From the NCBI RefSeq assembly GCF_003369915.1, contig NW_022881614.1:10623001-10687000 (forward strand): DNA of 64,000 nucleotides, in the 5' to 3' direction. Shown here piece after piece: positions 36,539-49,566 of the stretch. The translations under genes were made by a program, and so were the position numbers. Numbering within the stretch: position 1 is the first letter of the stretch; every line of letters starts with the position of its first letter. The notes under the pieces are model-generated. The model had not been told where the DNA came from. It did no database searches and saw only the letters and a program-made list of their open reading frames with translations. This stretch comes from Drosophila miranda. Lineage: Eukaryota > Arthropoda > Insecta > Diptera > Drosophilidae.

Positions 36539-39500
36539 AGACGTCTAACAAAAATAAATGATGGGAGTAAATATGTTGATTGATGATTTTTTTTTCTCTC
36601 CCTAAATGGGCGAGGGACCCGCACTATGTGGCCAGGATTGTGTATTCGAGCCCAGCAAAAAGCAAGCTAGGATGGCGGAGCTGTGACCTATTCCCTACGG
36701 ATTGGCCAACAAAAAAAAATTAATTTGGGGTTTCTTTACTCCCCCTCTGGAGCGGACTCACTCTTATGCTTCTTGGGTCTCTTTCCCGTCCCGCTAGTCC
36801 TGGTTCCTGGTCTCTCACTGATCTGGATCCCCTGGAATCACAAATTTATTTATCTTTTTTTTTCAGGGTGATGGCCACTACTCCATCCTCATCCCACTCA
36901 CTTTTTCTTTCAGAACAAAAAAAATCACTAGATCACTATGTACGGTGCGCATGCTCCTCCGTTGCGGGAATCTCTTTCTCTGAACCCCCTCTTGGCTTAG
37001 CTGCTCTGTTTAATGCTCCCGGGCCGCTGATCCCCATCGCTCTCTCTTCTATCGCCCTTGAACTAGGTTCAAGAGCATGGCCTGATTCGTGCTGCTGGCG
37101 GCTCTCTTTTCTTTGAGGTATGGGTGAGTTGGCTTCGGGACTCCGTTATGGGATGAGATCGGATATCTTCTCTCATAACGGCTCCGGAGAGCGCGCGGAA
37201 CTCTCACTCTCCAGGACCAGGTGGCGCCACTCTTCGCTAACCTTTTCCCCTTCAATTTTGGCCTTGCCACTCTGTTCAAACTTCTTTCCTCCTCACCGCT
37301 TCTATGGGGTATCACCTATCGATATCTTCGCATGCAACACCTAGCGAAAATTCGAGCGACCATGGCCGGAGAATTATTCGCAAACATCGAAGAGTTACAC
37401 GTTTCCCCAAAACTGCTGGCCTTCCCGGACATTACGATGCCTAGGATCTTGCAGCGCCCAACGTAGGCTTACACCCACTGATCGGATATTCCCTACGTGA
37501 GTGCGTTTCCCTTGTTTCTGACTCAGTCTGAAGTTTTCGCTACAATTTTAGGTCTTTGGCGTGAAAAATCCCCACCGGCCACCCCGACAGATCCTCCAGC
37601 TCGTAGGCGTTATTCCCTACTGGACGTACGACTCTGCATTTTAGGAATTTCCGGGCGAACTTGGCGTTGTAGCTTTTGCCAAAGTCGCTGAGGGTGAAGT
37701 TGCGCCTGTAGACTTCTTGGCCAGGTCTGGCGAAAAAGACTCGGGCCCGTTTGTTGTATCGCTGGCTGCTCCGCTCATACGCTTGGTGTAGGCTGCGTTT
37801 AATTTGCTCGCGAATGAGGTGTCGCTTATCCGCGGGATCTAACGCGTGCACTTCATGTTCCGTCAAAGACTGCAGCTTCCTCGCCAGCTTATAGCAGTTC
37901 CCATTCAGAAACATCTGTTGTCCAAATACAGCGAAAAACGGCGTTACGCCTCGGGCTTCGTGCACCGAGTCACGGATTGAAACTTCGATCTCCGGTAGGT
38001 AGATGTCCCAGTCTCTGTGATCCTTTTCCAAATACGTCCTTATTGCAGCGAGTATCGTCCGATTTACTCTCTCGGCTGCATTGCTTTGCGGCGAGTAGAC
38101 TGCTGTGCGCATGTGTCGTATCCCGAAGCCGCTGACCATGTCCATGAACGCCTTCGATAGGAACTGCTTTCCGTTGTCGGAGTGGATCACCTCTGGCACC
38201 CCGAATTTGTAGAATACCTCTTGCACCAGGAATTGAACGACGTTCGCAGCGGTCGCCTCTCTCATCGCCTTCAAGAAGGTAAATTTTGAAAAGTGGTCTA
38301 CGACGACGAAAATCCAGGCCTGTCCCCTTTTTGACCTGGGATACTTTCCCAGGAAGTCTATGTAGATCCTTTGGAATGGCCTCTCCGTGACCACTTCCTG
38401 ACCGATCCCGACTTGGCTACGGTAATTGGGAGCTTTGGATTCCTTGCATTCGGTGCAGCTTCGGACGTATTCCCGCACTTGTGCCGTCATCGCCGGCCAG
38501 TAGTGGTGCCTTTTTAACCTATGCAAGGTCTTCTTCATTCCACCGTGTCCAGCTGTGTGGTCTTCGTGGGCCTTCGCGATGAGGGTTTTCGCCAGTGACG
38601 CGGGAATCCATAATTTCCACATGGAACCTTCCACTTGGTCGTCGATTTGCGCGAAGCCCATTCGAAGTCTATTCGCAGGTCAGGCAATAATTCTTTGTTC
38701 CTGCAGACTTCTCCTTTCAACTCCTGGTATTCCGTTGATTTGAATTCCGTCGTCTGGAATCCGAGGATTTCCGTTGGGTCTAGAACCACCTCCTCGATGC
38801 AGCGCGATAGTGTATCCGCCACTATATTTTCGACTCCCTTGCGGTGTTCGATCTCAAAGTCGAACCTCTGCAGCCGCAATGACCATCTCGCTAGACGCCC
38901 ATTCAGGTCCTTGAGTGACATTAGCCATTTAAGGCTGGCGTGGTCAGTGATTACCGTGAACGGCATCAATTCCACATATGGCCTGAATCTTTCAATCGCC
39001 AATACCGCAGCTAAGCATTCTTTCTCCGTTACCGAATAATTTATTTGATGTTTGTTCAGCTTGGAAGAAAAGAATGCCACTAGGCGCTCTGCTTTGTCAT
39101 CATCCAGCTGAAAAAGCACTGCTCCCACTCCAAAATTTGAGTCGTCGCACTGGATGTAGAAATGGCGTTTAAAGTCGGCATGGACTAATACAGGAGCCGT
39201 GGTGAGAGCCTTCTTCAGGGATTCTATGGTCGCCCTCGCTTCCGTTGGCAAGAAAAACTTCCCGCGCGGATGCTTCTTCAGAGCATCTGTTAACGGTACC
39301 GCGATGGTGGCGAAGTCCTTGATGAAGCGCCTATACCATCCTGCGGTTCCTATGAAGCTCCGTAGCTCCTTCACTGAACTCGGGCTCGGGATCTTTTGTA
39401 TAGCCACAACCCTATCGGGATCCATTTGCAGCGTGCCGCCTCCGATGATAAACCCCAGGTATTTCAGCGACTTAAAGCAGAATTTGGATTTTTGTAGACC

Positions 39501-42345
39501 TATCGTGGTGGCACTGGGCCACCAATCGCAGATATCGCAGATGCGTCTGGAAATCCGGGGCTCTCACCAAAAGATCGTCCAAATAAACGAAAACGTTTGA
39601 TCTGAGCTGAGTCGGGATTACCTTATCCATCACTCTGCATAACCTCTGGGCAGCGTTACACAGACCGAAGGGCATCATCACGAATTGATACAGCGGACGG
39701 CCTGCAACGGTAAATGCGGTGCACTTCCGGCTTTCTGGGTCCAATTTAATTTGCCAGAATGCGAATTTGAGGTCGATGCTGGAAATGTAATATGTCTGGT
39801 CAATCCTGGATAGTATACCCTCGATGCTAGGAAGAGGGTAAGCATCTTTTACGGTGAGCTGATTCAGTTTCCGCGCGTCCAAACAGAATCTATTTTTGTT
39901 TGGCTTTCGCACCACCGTCGTCCGATTGCTCCATGGACTATCGCTGACCTCGATCACTCCTAGTTCCAGCATTTTATCCATCTCGGTCCAGATCACCTCC
40001 TGCATCGCTGGGGATTGAGGGTAATGCCGATCTTTAAATGGTTCTGCGCCCTCGATCAACTGGATCCGATGCTGTTCTACCGTCGTTGTTCCTAATGCGG
40101 CATCCTCATAGGTCAGAAACTCCTTCTTTACCTTCTCCAGCTCTTCGGGTTCCGTGTCTTCCAGGGTCCAAGCTTCCACATCCACGTCCTCCTGGCGATG
40201 TTCGACGTACTGGCTGATTTGTGACATTTGGATCTCGCCTACTTGGGCCTCGCTGGATCGCCTGGGCTTTTCTCCGAGGACTGTGGGAGCCAGCGCGAAG
40301 GATCTCCAGAAATCAATACCCAGGTACATGGCTTGCTCTAGGTACGGGCATACTTAAAACAAGATCTCTTTATTCATTCCGTTATATCCTACGCAGAGTT
40401 TGGTTTTGCCGACTATGGACCTGTCTTCTCCAGAGGCTGTCTTGATGATCGAGACATAATTGTCCATTTCCACCTCGAGGTCGGCAAGGAGTTCACGGCT
40501 GCCCTTTCCTAAGACACTAACGGATGCCCCAGTATCTAGGAGTCCAGCAATCCGAAGTCCTCTTATCTGCACTTCGACAAATACTCTGGGATCGCGTCCT
40601 GCTCCTCGTCTGACTGCCTCGGCCACCTCTTTGCGAGTCTGTCGCCTTTCCTTAAATCTGGAACGGGCCTTTTGGAGTCTACGACTGACACCGCGCATCC
40701 CCTCCAGCTGCCTGTCATCAAAGATCTGGTTTCGAATTTGTATGTATCTCCTCATCCTCTCTTCGGCCGGTATGAACTTCAAACTATTTTTATTAAATTT
40801 ATTCGGGCTATTATTCTTAATTTCTATATTGATTAGTGGACCATCGTTCATTTCTTCGCGGGCTTCTGTCCCGAGCGCTGATCTCCCGCTTTCATCATGC
40901 CCGATCGTGCGTTTCCCGAGCAATTTGGACACGTTGGAGTAAACATTTCTGGCTTTCCGCAGCGGTAACAAAATATTTTGCGTTCCTTCGCCACGCAGTC
41001 TCGGAACCCGTGGTCGAACTGGCCGCAATTCCAGCAACACAGCCTGAGTTTGTTCGCCAGGTGAGTTTCTTCTACTATCCTTGCTTCGTCTTCATCCAGA
41101 AACTCCGTTTCCGGCTCTAGCTCCTCCACTCGCTTCCCGGCTGAATGGAATTTCGGCGCAGGACGGAACGTAGACTTCTGCTCGCGTCCGCGAAAGTGGT
41201 ACTCCACTTCCAGGCACTCTTCCCTCAGCTGCTCCACGTTTCGGACTCGGATCGCGTAAACGTAGCGCACTCGCACCATTTCGGACTCAACCAAAGGTAT
41301 GGTGAGTCTAGCTGCCAGCCTGCGCATCGCTCTAAAGTACTCTTCCACAGATTCGCCAGATTGTTGTCGTCGCTCATGCAAGGTGCGTAGCCGCTCGAAC
41401 TCGCCACCCACTGCTCGGAACCGGGACACCAACTCGTCCTTCAAATCCTCCCATACTTCCGGAGGCCGTTCTCGGACAAATTGCCAATACCACTCCGCCG
41501 CTTGTCCTTTGACGAGATGGTGAAAGTCGTCAAGGACCTCGTCCCACGACCGTCGGTTCTGCCTACGGAGGAACTCGACCCTGAACACGAAGTCCTGCAC
41601 CGTCATCTTATTTGGGTCTCCGTCGAAGTGGATTTCCCATTTGTCGACGCGTCCCCATCTCGCTCCTCTCCAATCATCTCTCCTTTCAAATGGTGGCAGA
41701 TCTGTTGGACCTCCGCCGTCTCCTGATGTCTCCCGTCTCTGCCTTCCAGCACCTGGATCCAGGTCCGCTTCGCCTATTCCTCGGCGCCAGTTCTGGCTCA
41801 ACCTCGCTGGCTTCCTTGGAGGCGACTGGGAATTCCATACGTCATCGTCCTTGGACCTTTTGGGAATGGTCCCTGTGTTCGGCTTCTGCCTGAGGTGAGC
41901 TAGCGGCTAGATCGCCGTTATTATCCTTGATATCCTTCTGGTCTCTTTCCAATCTCAGGTCTTGGATCAATTCCACGTTCTGGCGCAGAGGCGCCATCAC
42001 CTCTGTTATGGCCCCCATGAGCTCCATAAAGCCGCGACGGATCTCCTCCTGCAGCGTCTTACTCAGGGTATCTGCCATGCTGCCTCTCCACGTCTCCTGT
42101 GCTTGCGCTATGGCGACATTTACTCCTGAGAGAATCTCGGAGGGCAGTGCGTTGGATTGGCCTGGCAAATTCCAGCTGTCGTCTCCACGCCCCTCAGCGC
42201 CCTGTGTGTCACCGCCTTGCATCTGTCCTTGGAGGTTACCTGGTGGAGGAGTCCTGCGGGTCATTTTCTGTTTAGACCGCAAGTTGTCCGCGCTTATCAA
42301 CTTGGCCCTATATTTCCCTACCTCGAACTATCCTATTTATCTTTT
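36539..42345 (-). mobile_element. Ty3/Gypsy LTR element, family B
   Basis: Fossil on the - strand. Parts from its 5' side: gag with zinc knuckle CCWNCGQFDHGFRDC (about 40850-42300), protease (about 40354-40850), reverse transcriptase (FVYLDDLL), RNase H and integrase (about 37540-40330, ending GIFHAKDLKL). It is related to family A but clearly distinct. About 1 kb at its 3' side (36539-37539) probably holds the 3' LTR, although no matching 5' LTR remains because INE-1 adjoins. Broken, with about five breaks. Confidence 0.78.
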
Positions 42346-43073
42346 TATACCCGATACTCAAAATGAGTATTGGGGTATATTAGATTTGTGGTAAAAGTGG
42401 ATGTGTGTAACGTCCAGAAGGAATCGTTTCCGACCCCATAAAGTATATACATATATTCTGGATCAGCATCAATAGCCGAGTCGATTGAGCCCTGTCTGTC
42501 TGTCTGTCTGTCCGTCTGTCCGTCTGTCCGTCCGTCCGTCTGTCCGTCCCCTTCAGCGCCTAGTGCTCAAAGACTATAAGAGCTAGAGCAACGATGTTTT
42601 GGATCCAGACTTCTGTGATATGTCTGGGGATATTCAAAAATCTCACAGACTATTAAGGCTAGAGTAACCAAATTTGTTATCCGCACTCCTGTTAGATCTT
42701 ACTATAAAACGTATATCTCAAAATTTCGCCCCACCCCCTTCCGCCCACACAGAGGACGAAAGACTGTTGCATCCACAATATTGCACATTCGAGAAAACTA
42801 AAAACGCAGAATCATAGATAATGACCATATCTATCAGATTGCTGAATCTGGATCAGATCGGATCATTTTTATACCCAAAAGGAACAAATCAATTTGCACT
42901 GGCTACGCAGCGCCCGACATCACGCTCAGACTGATTTTCTGTCTCTCTCGCACGCACTCTTTGTCGTGTCGTTTAATATTAGCGGCGTCTGCCGGAGGTG
43001 AGCCATACTGACTTAGTATCGGGTATAACCGTAGAGTTGCGGTGTCCGCAGCAACTCACAACGTTCCCCCTCG
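42346..43073 (+). mobile_element. INE-1/DINE-1 Helitron
   Basis: Both termini are present (TATACCCGATACTC, CCCCCTCG) with the GTCY core near 42495-42550. Internally shorter than the full element. Confidence 0.85.
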
Positions 43074-43523
43074 TTATTCACTACACTTATCTATTCTTCT
43101 TTCAGAACAATCGCCTAAACACTACCTATAACGCTAGCTCACTGATCTTCAGCACAAAAACACTTAATACGGCAAAACAATAATAAGGGGGAAGAGGAAC
43201 CACAGCAACGAGAGGGTAAGGCTGCTGCACATGGCAGGGAGATCCAAAACGTTGTTATTCAGATCTCAGGTAGGGAGGGTACGTCAGGGGTAAAACATCG
43301 ACACCTCGACCTGGTCCACGTCTGTGTTGAAGGAAGTTACTGTAATGTTGTTTGTCAAGTAGAGTCCGTTTGCAGTTTTTTTTGTCGGTTACTTTTGTTG
43401 TTTCAATTTGTTCGAGATGTCCAATTAGTTGGTATATTGTGCGACCTGAGGGCTTGGGAAGTACCCAGCCCTGGGATGACTGGCTAGCCGGCCTTGCCCC
43501 GAAGAAAACAAAGGTTCGTAACA
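43074..43523 (+). repeat. possible Gypsy-type LTR piece
   Basis: The last 70 bases (TACCCAGCCCTGG, then GGCTAGCCGG...TTGCCC, ending GTAACA) resemble the 3' end of the family A LTR, at clear distance. It ends 28 bp before the first Met of the RNase H2 C fragment. Otherwise unrecognised. Confidence 0.4.
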
Positions 43524-43551
43524 ACGTGAAGCCCCCGAGTACGGATCAGGG

Positions 43552-43981
43552 ATGCTGACCAATGCCTTGCGCGGCTATCCTTTGGTGGGCGAGCGGATGA
43601 AAGTACCGGAAGGTTACAAGGGCCTAGTCCTGCAGGAGACGGAGAAGCCTTTGAGCGAGTCTGCTGACCGTCAATTGCGCCTCACCGGTGTTTTTGACGA
43701 GTTCACCTACTGGAACTACGATAAAGTCCCCTCAAACGGCGATCCCTTCAGACAAGCCATGCTTATGGCAGATATGGCCAAGGCGGTAAGTACAGGAAGC
43801 TCCAGTGCGACAAATTTAAGAGTAATGTCTTCCCTTCCAGCTGTCCGAACCCATAAGCGATTTGGAGATTTGGAGGCAGAAATTAGACGAAACCTGGAAA
43901 GCTAAAAGGAAAACGATTCCTAGCTCTTTAGCGTGCTTACAGCGTTTATTATATAATATTCTAAAAGCTAATCAAATATAA
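43552..43981 (+). pseudogene. RNase H2 subunit C, 5'-truncated
   Basis: RNase H2 C is an accessory subunit of the nuclear trimer that removes ribonucleotides from DNA. Exons 43552-43785 and 43841-43981 join in phase 0. The product contains LRGYPLVGERMKVPEGYKGL and GVFDEFTYWNYDKVPSN, which line up with human RNASEH2C (LRGEEVAVPPGLVGY and TANFSRFTLWG), then MAKALSEPISDLEIWRQ. About 60 N-terminal residues expected for the family are missing; LTR-like sequence takes their place. The internal Met at 43552 is the first available but would lose half of the triple-barrel fold shared with subunit B. Its 3' end overlaps the downstream region of icln. Confidence 0.75.
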
Positions 43982-44057
43982 TCTTAACATTTCATACTTT
44001 TTAGTCTTAAATTTATATAAGATTTCAAATATAAATACGTTTAGTATCAGTGATGGT

Positions 44058-44780
44058 TTATTCATCGGCGTCCTCGAAGCGCTCATCGTCGTCGTCCAGG
44101 CTCAAGTTCTGCATGCCTCCTACTTCTCCCCCGTTCCGTCCAAGTGTTAGAGCATCGTCGGCCATATCCTGGTCTTCGAGGACCATTCCGCCAGCATCTT
44201 CCATGGCGTCGCTGTCCTCCGAATTGCTGTCAGACGAGTCTGGATGCAGGGCCTGGCAAGTAGTCATTGCGCTGTACATCGTATCGACTGTGTGTATATC
44301 CTCGGACAACAGCCAGCACTCTGTAACTTCCTCAAACTGTTCGTCCACAGCATCCTCAAAGTTCTCATCGTGCTCATCGCTGCCATTGCCCTCGTCAACG
44401 TCTGCCTCTGCCCCGCCACCGTTCTGCCCATTGACGATTGCCGGCTGCGGATTTCCATACACGCCATTCCACTCCACTTTGTGGTCCAGCATGAAATAAA
44501 TGCACTTCCTTGGGTTCGAAGAAATCCCATGAAGGCTCACTTGTTTCCACTCGATGGATATTCCCTCGGGTAGGTCAATTGGTTGCCAAGAGAGAGAACT
44601 AAGAGAGTCGAGACAATAACAATTGACGACGCCGGCATTTTGCACACCATTTTCGACTCACTTTTGAGCGATGTAAATCGTACCCTCGCCCACAATATTG
44701 TCGCCCAGCTTGAGCTTGATATTGTTGGCTGTGTACAGCAGTCCATGTTCCGGCGGGGAAACTGGCGTTATTAATACCAT
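44058..44780 (-). CDS. icln: icln (pICln/CLNS1A), methylosome chaperone
   Basis: pICln binds Sm proteins in the cytoplasm and, with PRMT5, keeps them in order for snRNP assembly. Exon 1 (44662-44780) starts MVLITPVSPPEHGLLYTANN; exon 2 (44058-44598) follows a 63-bp GT-AG intron and continues NSLSWQPIDLPEGISIEW. The product is 219 residues: a PH-like fold (about 1-100, with SLHGISSNPRKCIYFMLDHK), an acidic central loop, TECWLLSEDIHTVDTMYSAM, and an acidic C-terminus ending ERFEDADE, very close to the fly protein. No defect is seen. A poly(A) signal on the - strand (43945-43950) lies inside the convergent RNase H2 C exon, so their 3' ends overlap. It is divergent from RhoGAP54D, with a Gypsy element between. 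Confidence 0.95.
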
Positions 44781-44838
44781 TTTGATACGAAAATTGCAAT
44801 TAAAAAATATTGTTAAAAAAAGCGTCTGGCAGCAAAAT

Positions 44839-44883
44839 AGTGTGATTTGAGATATACGGTCTGACCTTCGGAAATATACCAAA
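44839..44883 (-). promoter_or_regulatory. icln core-promoter motifs
   Basis: On the - strand TTTGGTATATTT (44872-44883) matches the Drosophila core-promoter motif 6 (KTYRGTATWTTT) exactly, and the TCACACTA core of motif 1 (M1BP) lies at 44839-44846. These two motifs pair in TATA-less housekeeping promoters. They are 60-100 bp from the start codon. The transposon insertion at 44958 leaves them with the gene. Confidence 0.5.
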
Positions 44884-44957
44884 ATATACTGTCTCATTTA
44901 AAAAATATACCATAAATATACTGACGAGTTCAAGCTCTATTATACATATTCCTCGTT

Positions 44958-46436
44958 TGTTCCAGTCCCACCTGAACGATAGGTGGCCAGGGCTGAGGGC
45001 GACGCGCCATCTAGCGGAAGTCCAGGGAGGCTCGATGGTGTATTAGGACATCGGGGGGAGCTGGAGGCGTACTGGGATATAAGTAATAGAATAGGATTAG
45101 TTATATGTATTAGTAAGGGGAAAAAGGGGATAAATAGGAGTGAAAATATTAGAAAACGTGGATTGGATTATGGAAATCGTGGAGCGTGGACGGAAGAGTA
45201 ACGTCGAAGTTTGAAATTTTGTGCTTAAAACAGAAAGTTTGAAGTGAGTACAGAAAAAGCGGGCGAGAAAATAGGTTGTAATGCAGAAATTTTACTCACA
45301 GCCGGCAAGGAATATAGCCACCAGAACCGGGCCAGAAGGTTTCCTGGAGAGGAACACTGGAGTTCGAGAAAGTCGACTGCAGAGAAGAAGACTGTCCAAC
45401 GGAACCTGAGTGAGTTCGTTCCAGTTGCGCGTGTGTGAGCCAAGTAGCGCGGTACGTGTGAAGGGGGAGGGTGAAAGAGGACGATTTAGCTGCCAGGGCG
45501 ATTCTAGCCACACCGCACGATCGTTGCATCGCCTTCCAGTGCGTGCCACACGTTTGGTCTCATTCACCACGTAAAAACCCGAAACCCTATTCACACACAC
45601 ACACGTATACACGGACCTATATAAATTTAGGGCTGACCGGCCACGGCCAGCGATCGCCCGCGTCGTTTGAACTTAAAGGGAAAAAAACATAATCCGCACT
45701 CCAAACACCGTTCCACTTTAATTTTTTTTTTCCGTGTGTTGTCCTTTATTTAGTATTTAGTATTAGCTTAAACCGTTTAACGTAAAATCTTGGCCACTGG
45801 AAAAAATATGTAAAAACACCCGGGGACCCTTAACAAGAGCTCTTGGTAGGTTAAAACTCCGTAGGGGCCCGAGTTAAATTAACTCCCGTAAAACTGGATC
45901 CACTCATCTACACATATTCCACTACGTATGGGTGAGGGTATCCCTGTTGGTTGAACGAAATTTCAGCAGTTATTTCCTTGTTTGCCTTTGTGTCGAACGT
46001 TTTGGTGTTTCTTAGTGGTTAGTGATAATTTTGAGTATAGCTATTTATTAATGAGAAAGATGAAATTGTCAATTTACGATTATTTAAGCTTGGATATATA
46101 TTGAAGCATGATGCATTAAATTTAAAATAGAGGGAGGACGCGTGGCGTAAGCCATGGATTAGGCCAGCCGTTACCGTTCCAGCAGAGGGTGGCCAAAATG
46201 AACGTTGTGTTTGGTCACAGGTAGGGCGGGCGCGCGAAGTGATAACACCCAAGCTTCACCCACTTGATAGCCGTCTGTTTATGATTTTCTTTGTCTTTAG
46301 ATTGTTGTTAGTTTTGATGTCCCGAGAAGTAGTATGTCTCCTTTTTTGTCTACATTTGGCGGGCAAGGGGAACTACCCAGCCCTGGGGTCGACAGCTAGC
46401 CGGCATTGCCCTCTGGGAAACAAGCCAAGTGTAACA
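44958..46436 (+). repeat. 5' LTR of family A copy 2
   Basis: 1479 bp, TGTTCCAGTCCC to GTGTAACA. A variant of the LTR at 16657, sharing subfamily differences with the piece at 35775-36533. Confidence 0.85.
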
Positions 46437-47600
46437 AATGGCGCCCAATTTATTTTCGAATTAGCATGCATCTGGACTGACGCAGGTTCGGGTGGTATTA
46501 CAACAAATGAAACTCGGGCTGGTAAAGGCAGATGCGGGGAATGAAAAAAAATAATAAATTTTGTGGAGAAGACGACAGCTCGCGAAGTGCAGTTTAGCTG
46601 TCCCGGCAGAAGACGCTGCTGCAGGCTTAAGGTGAGCGTAAAGCTGGTCCTTAATGGCGCGGGGTGATTGATGCTAGGGATGGATAGACAGGAGGCAGTT
46701 AACGGAAATATAAAATATGTGATAGGGACTTACGAATTACAGTTGAACATTTTGTCGCTATTCTATGTCGCAAGTGAACGTAAGTCACTGCCGTTCAACA
46801 AAAAAATGGACAGGGAGTTTGCGACGGACACATTGCCTGGTGGACTGTGATATCGAATAAGTCTGTGATGGTATGTGTTATTGGAATAAGTTAGAGTAAG
46901 TCATGTAGGTAAATGTTCATTGTAGTTTCGCACCTGCTTGTTTAAAACAAAGCCGCTTTCGTGTTTTTGAACCGGTTGTCTGTCTGCCGAGAGGTGGTGA
47001 GGAGTAGGTGGCCCGGGAGTCGTAAAGACAACCCGCGATGCATCTGTTGTCATGGCAGATCGTTATGATGGATGACAGGAACAAATCACAAGCAAAGTGA
47101 GCTCATGCACCGTGAGGCTTCTCGTTTATCGGCCATCGCTTAGAGCGATGACTAGAGTAGATGACAGGCCACACAAAGGTGGTGTTCGTAATTGTAGGAT
47201 AACCGTAGGGCGACTGTCAAGTGGAGCGCAGAAACTGGAGCGGTTACTGGTCCCGGCTAGTCACGTGTCCCCCTCTTAATGAATCTTGTAAGAAGAAGAA
47301 GAACTGTTAGGAATTTTTGTTGTTAGGTTTTGTGTTGTGTTGAATGTGTTTGAAGTTTGAGTGTCTTAGGTGTCGATCGAATATACATGTATTTTATTAT
47401 TTATTTATTTATTCAAATATTTAATTGCATATATCTCGTTAACGGCGCTAGTTGGCGCAATATTTATATCGGTATTTATTTATTTATTTATCGGAGTATT
47501 TATTGGTCCGAAGCGTGGTGTTATTTATTCTTACTAGTATTTCTTTGGGTATTTATTTCTTTATTTATATATATTATCTTAGTTTAGGAGTTTCCCTTTT

Positions 47601-48243
47601 TATACCCGATACTCAAAATGAGTATTGGGGTATATTAGATTTGTGGTAAAAGTGGATGTGTGTAACGTGCAGAAGGAATCGTTTCCGACCCCATAAAGTA
47701 TATATATTCTTGATCAGCATCAATAGCCGAGTCGATTGAGCCATGTCTGTCTGTCCGTCTGTCCGTCCGTCTGTCCGTGCGTCCGTCTGTCCGTCCCCTT
47801 CAGCGTCTAGTGCTCAAAGACTATAAGAGCTAGAGCAACGATGTTTTGGATCCAGACTTCTGTGATATGTCACTGCTACAAAAATATTTCAAAACTTCGC
47901 CCCACCCCCTTCCGCCCCCACAAAGGACGAAAATCTGTTGCATCCACAATATTGCACATTCGAGAAAACTAAAAACGCAGAATCATAGATAACGACCATA
48001 TCTATCAGATTGCTGAATCTGGACCAGATCAGATAATTTTTATAGCCAAAAGGAACAAATCAATTTGCAGTGGCTACGCAGCGCCCGACGTCACGCTCAG
48101 ACTGATTTTCTGTCTCTCTCGCACGCACTCTTTGTCGTGTCGTTTAATATTAGCAGCGTCTGCCGGAGGAGAGCCATACTGACTTAGTATCGGGTATAAC
48201 TGTAGAGTTGCGGTGTCCGCAGCAACTCAGAACGTTCCCCTCG
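47601..48243 (+). mobile_element. INE-1/DINE-1 Helitron inside family A copy 2
   Basis: Both termini are present. It sits in a T-run of the Gypsy leader; the same place in copy 1 (near 19120) has an uninterrupted T-run. Confidence 0.85.
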
Positions 48244-49566
48244 TTTTTTGTAATATTGGTGTTAGTCGGGTGCTGCAGGAGGAGTTGCGTAAGGGGTCTA
48301 TCGAGATGATGCACCAACTCAACGAGGTACTCCAGCTGGTTAGACAGCTGCAGCAGCAGAAGGAACCGCAGCGGGAGGAGGTTCACCACGAGCAGGAGTA
48401 TCGAGGAGCAATCCCGAAAAGGAAGCCGTCTAGCACGACTGATGCGCCGATTCGGCCACCAAAACCATTTTTGGCTCGCTCGGGGCGAGGTGGTATTGGT
48501 CCGGAACCGTCTTCAGGAGTAGGACCGACCGCATCCAGTGAGCAGCATCAACGGGGTGGGCATCAAGCGCGAAATTGGCGAAACCCGATAGCACTCAGAC
48601 ACTCGGGTCAGGGTCGTGGCGAGGGTAGGAGAGCTGGTGGGATTCCTCGAGAAGATCCGCATGCAAATCCCCCGGGTTATAGACCTTGGCCACGGTGGGG
48701 CCGAGTCGAAAAATGGGACGTGACGTTCGACGGAGACAGCAACAAAATGACAGTCAGGATTTTGTGTTCCGAATTGAATTCCTACAAGTCCAATGCCGCT
48801 GTCCGTGGGATGAAGTTCTAAAGGTATTTCATCGCCTGGTTACAGGAAACGCGCGGGAATGGTACTGGCAGTACATCCGTGATCATGGCGGTGGTGTTTG
48901 GCAGGAACTAAGGGGCGACTTAATTGCTCGTTTCCGAGGCACGGCGTCCGAGTTCGACCGCATGAGAGAACTGCGAGAAAGAATGCAGCGGTCAAACGAG
49001 AGTGTGGAAGACTTTTTCCATGTCATGAGAAAGCTCGCGTCGAGGTTGGAGATGCCACCACCTGAAAAGGAGATGGTAAAAATCATCAAAAAGGCACTCA
49101 CAGATGAGATAGCGAGTTTCGTCTACGGCTTACGGGTTTATTCCTTAGACCAACTGCGGGATGAGTGCGTGGAAATAGAGGCACATCTGAAGAGGAAGGC
49201 TCGATCTTCGTGGCGAGGAGCACCCAAAGCCACAAACTATGGTCGCGGGGCGAATGCGAACATCAGCGAGGTCGCGCAGGATCGGTCGAGTAGCGATGAA
49301 GAGGCAGAGGTCATTGAGGAAGCGCGAGTGACACAGCGTGTTCCACATAAGTTGATTTGCTGGAACTGCGGGCAGACCGATCATGGCTTTAGGGACTGTA
49401 TGGCATCGGAGAGGCGAATTTTCTGCTACCGGTGTGGAAAGCCCGATGCATATTGTCCAACCTGTCCGAATTGCGCGGGAAACGTGAAGAGGGGTGCGAT
49501 CCAAGCAGGCGAATCACGCTCACAGAAGGGGCCTGCGCAGAGAAAGTAGAAGAAAATAAAAATGAA

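Noticed and set aside
44599-44661. In-frame TGA that seems to truncate icln after IAQK
   Set aside because: It lies in a 63-bp GT-AG intron; splicing gives IAQNSLSW, matching the family.
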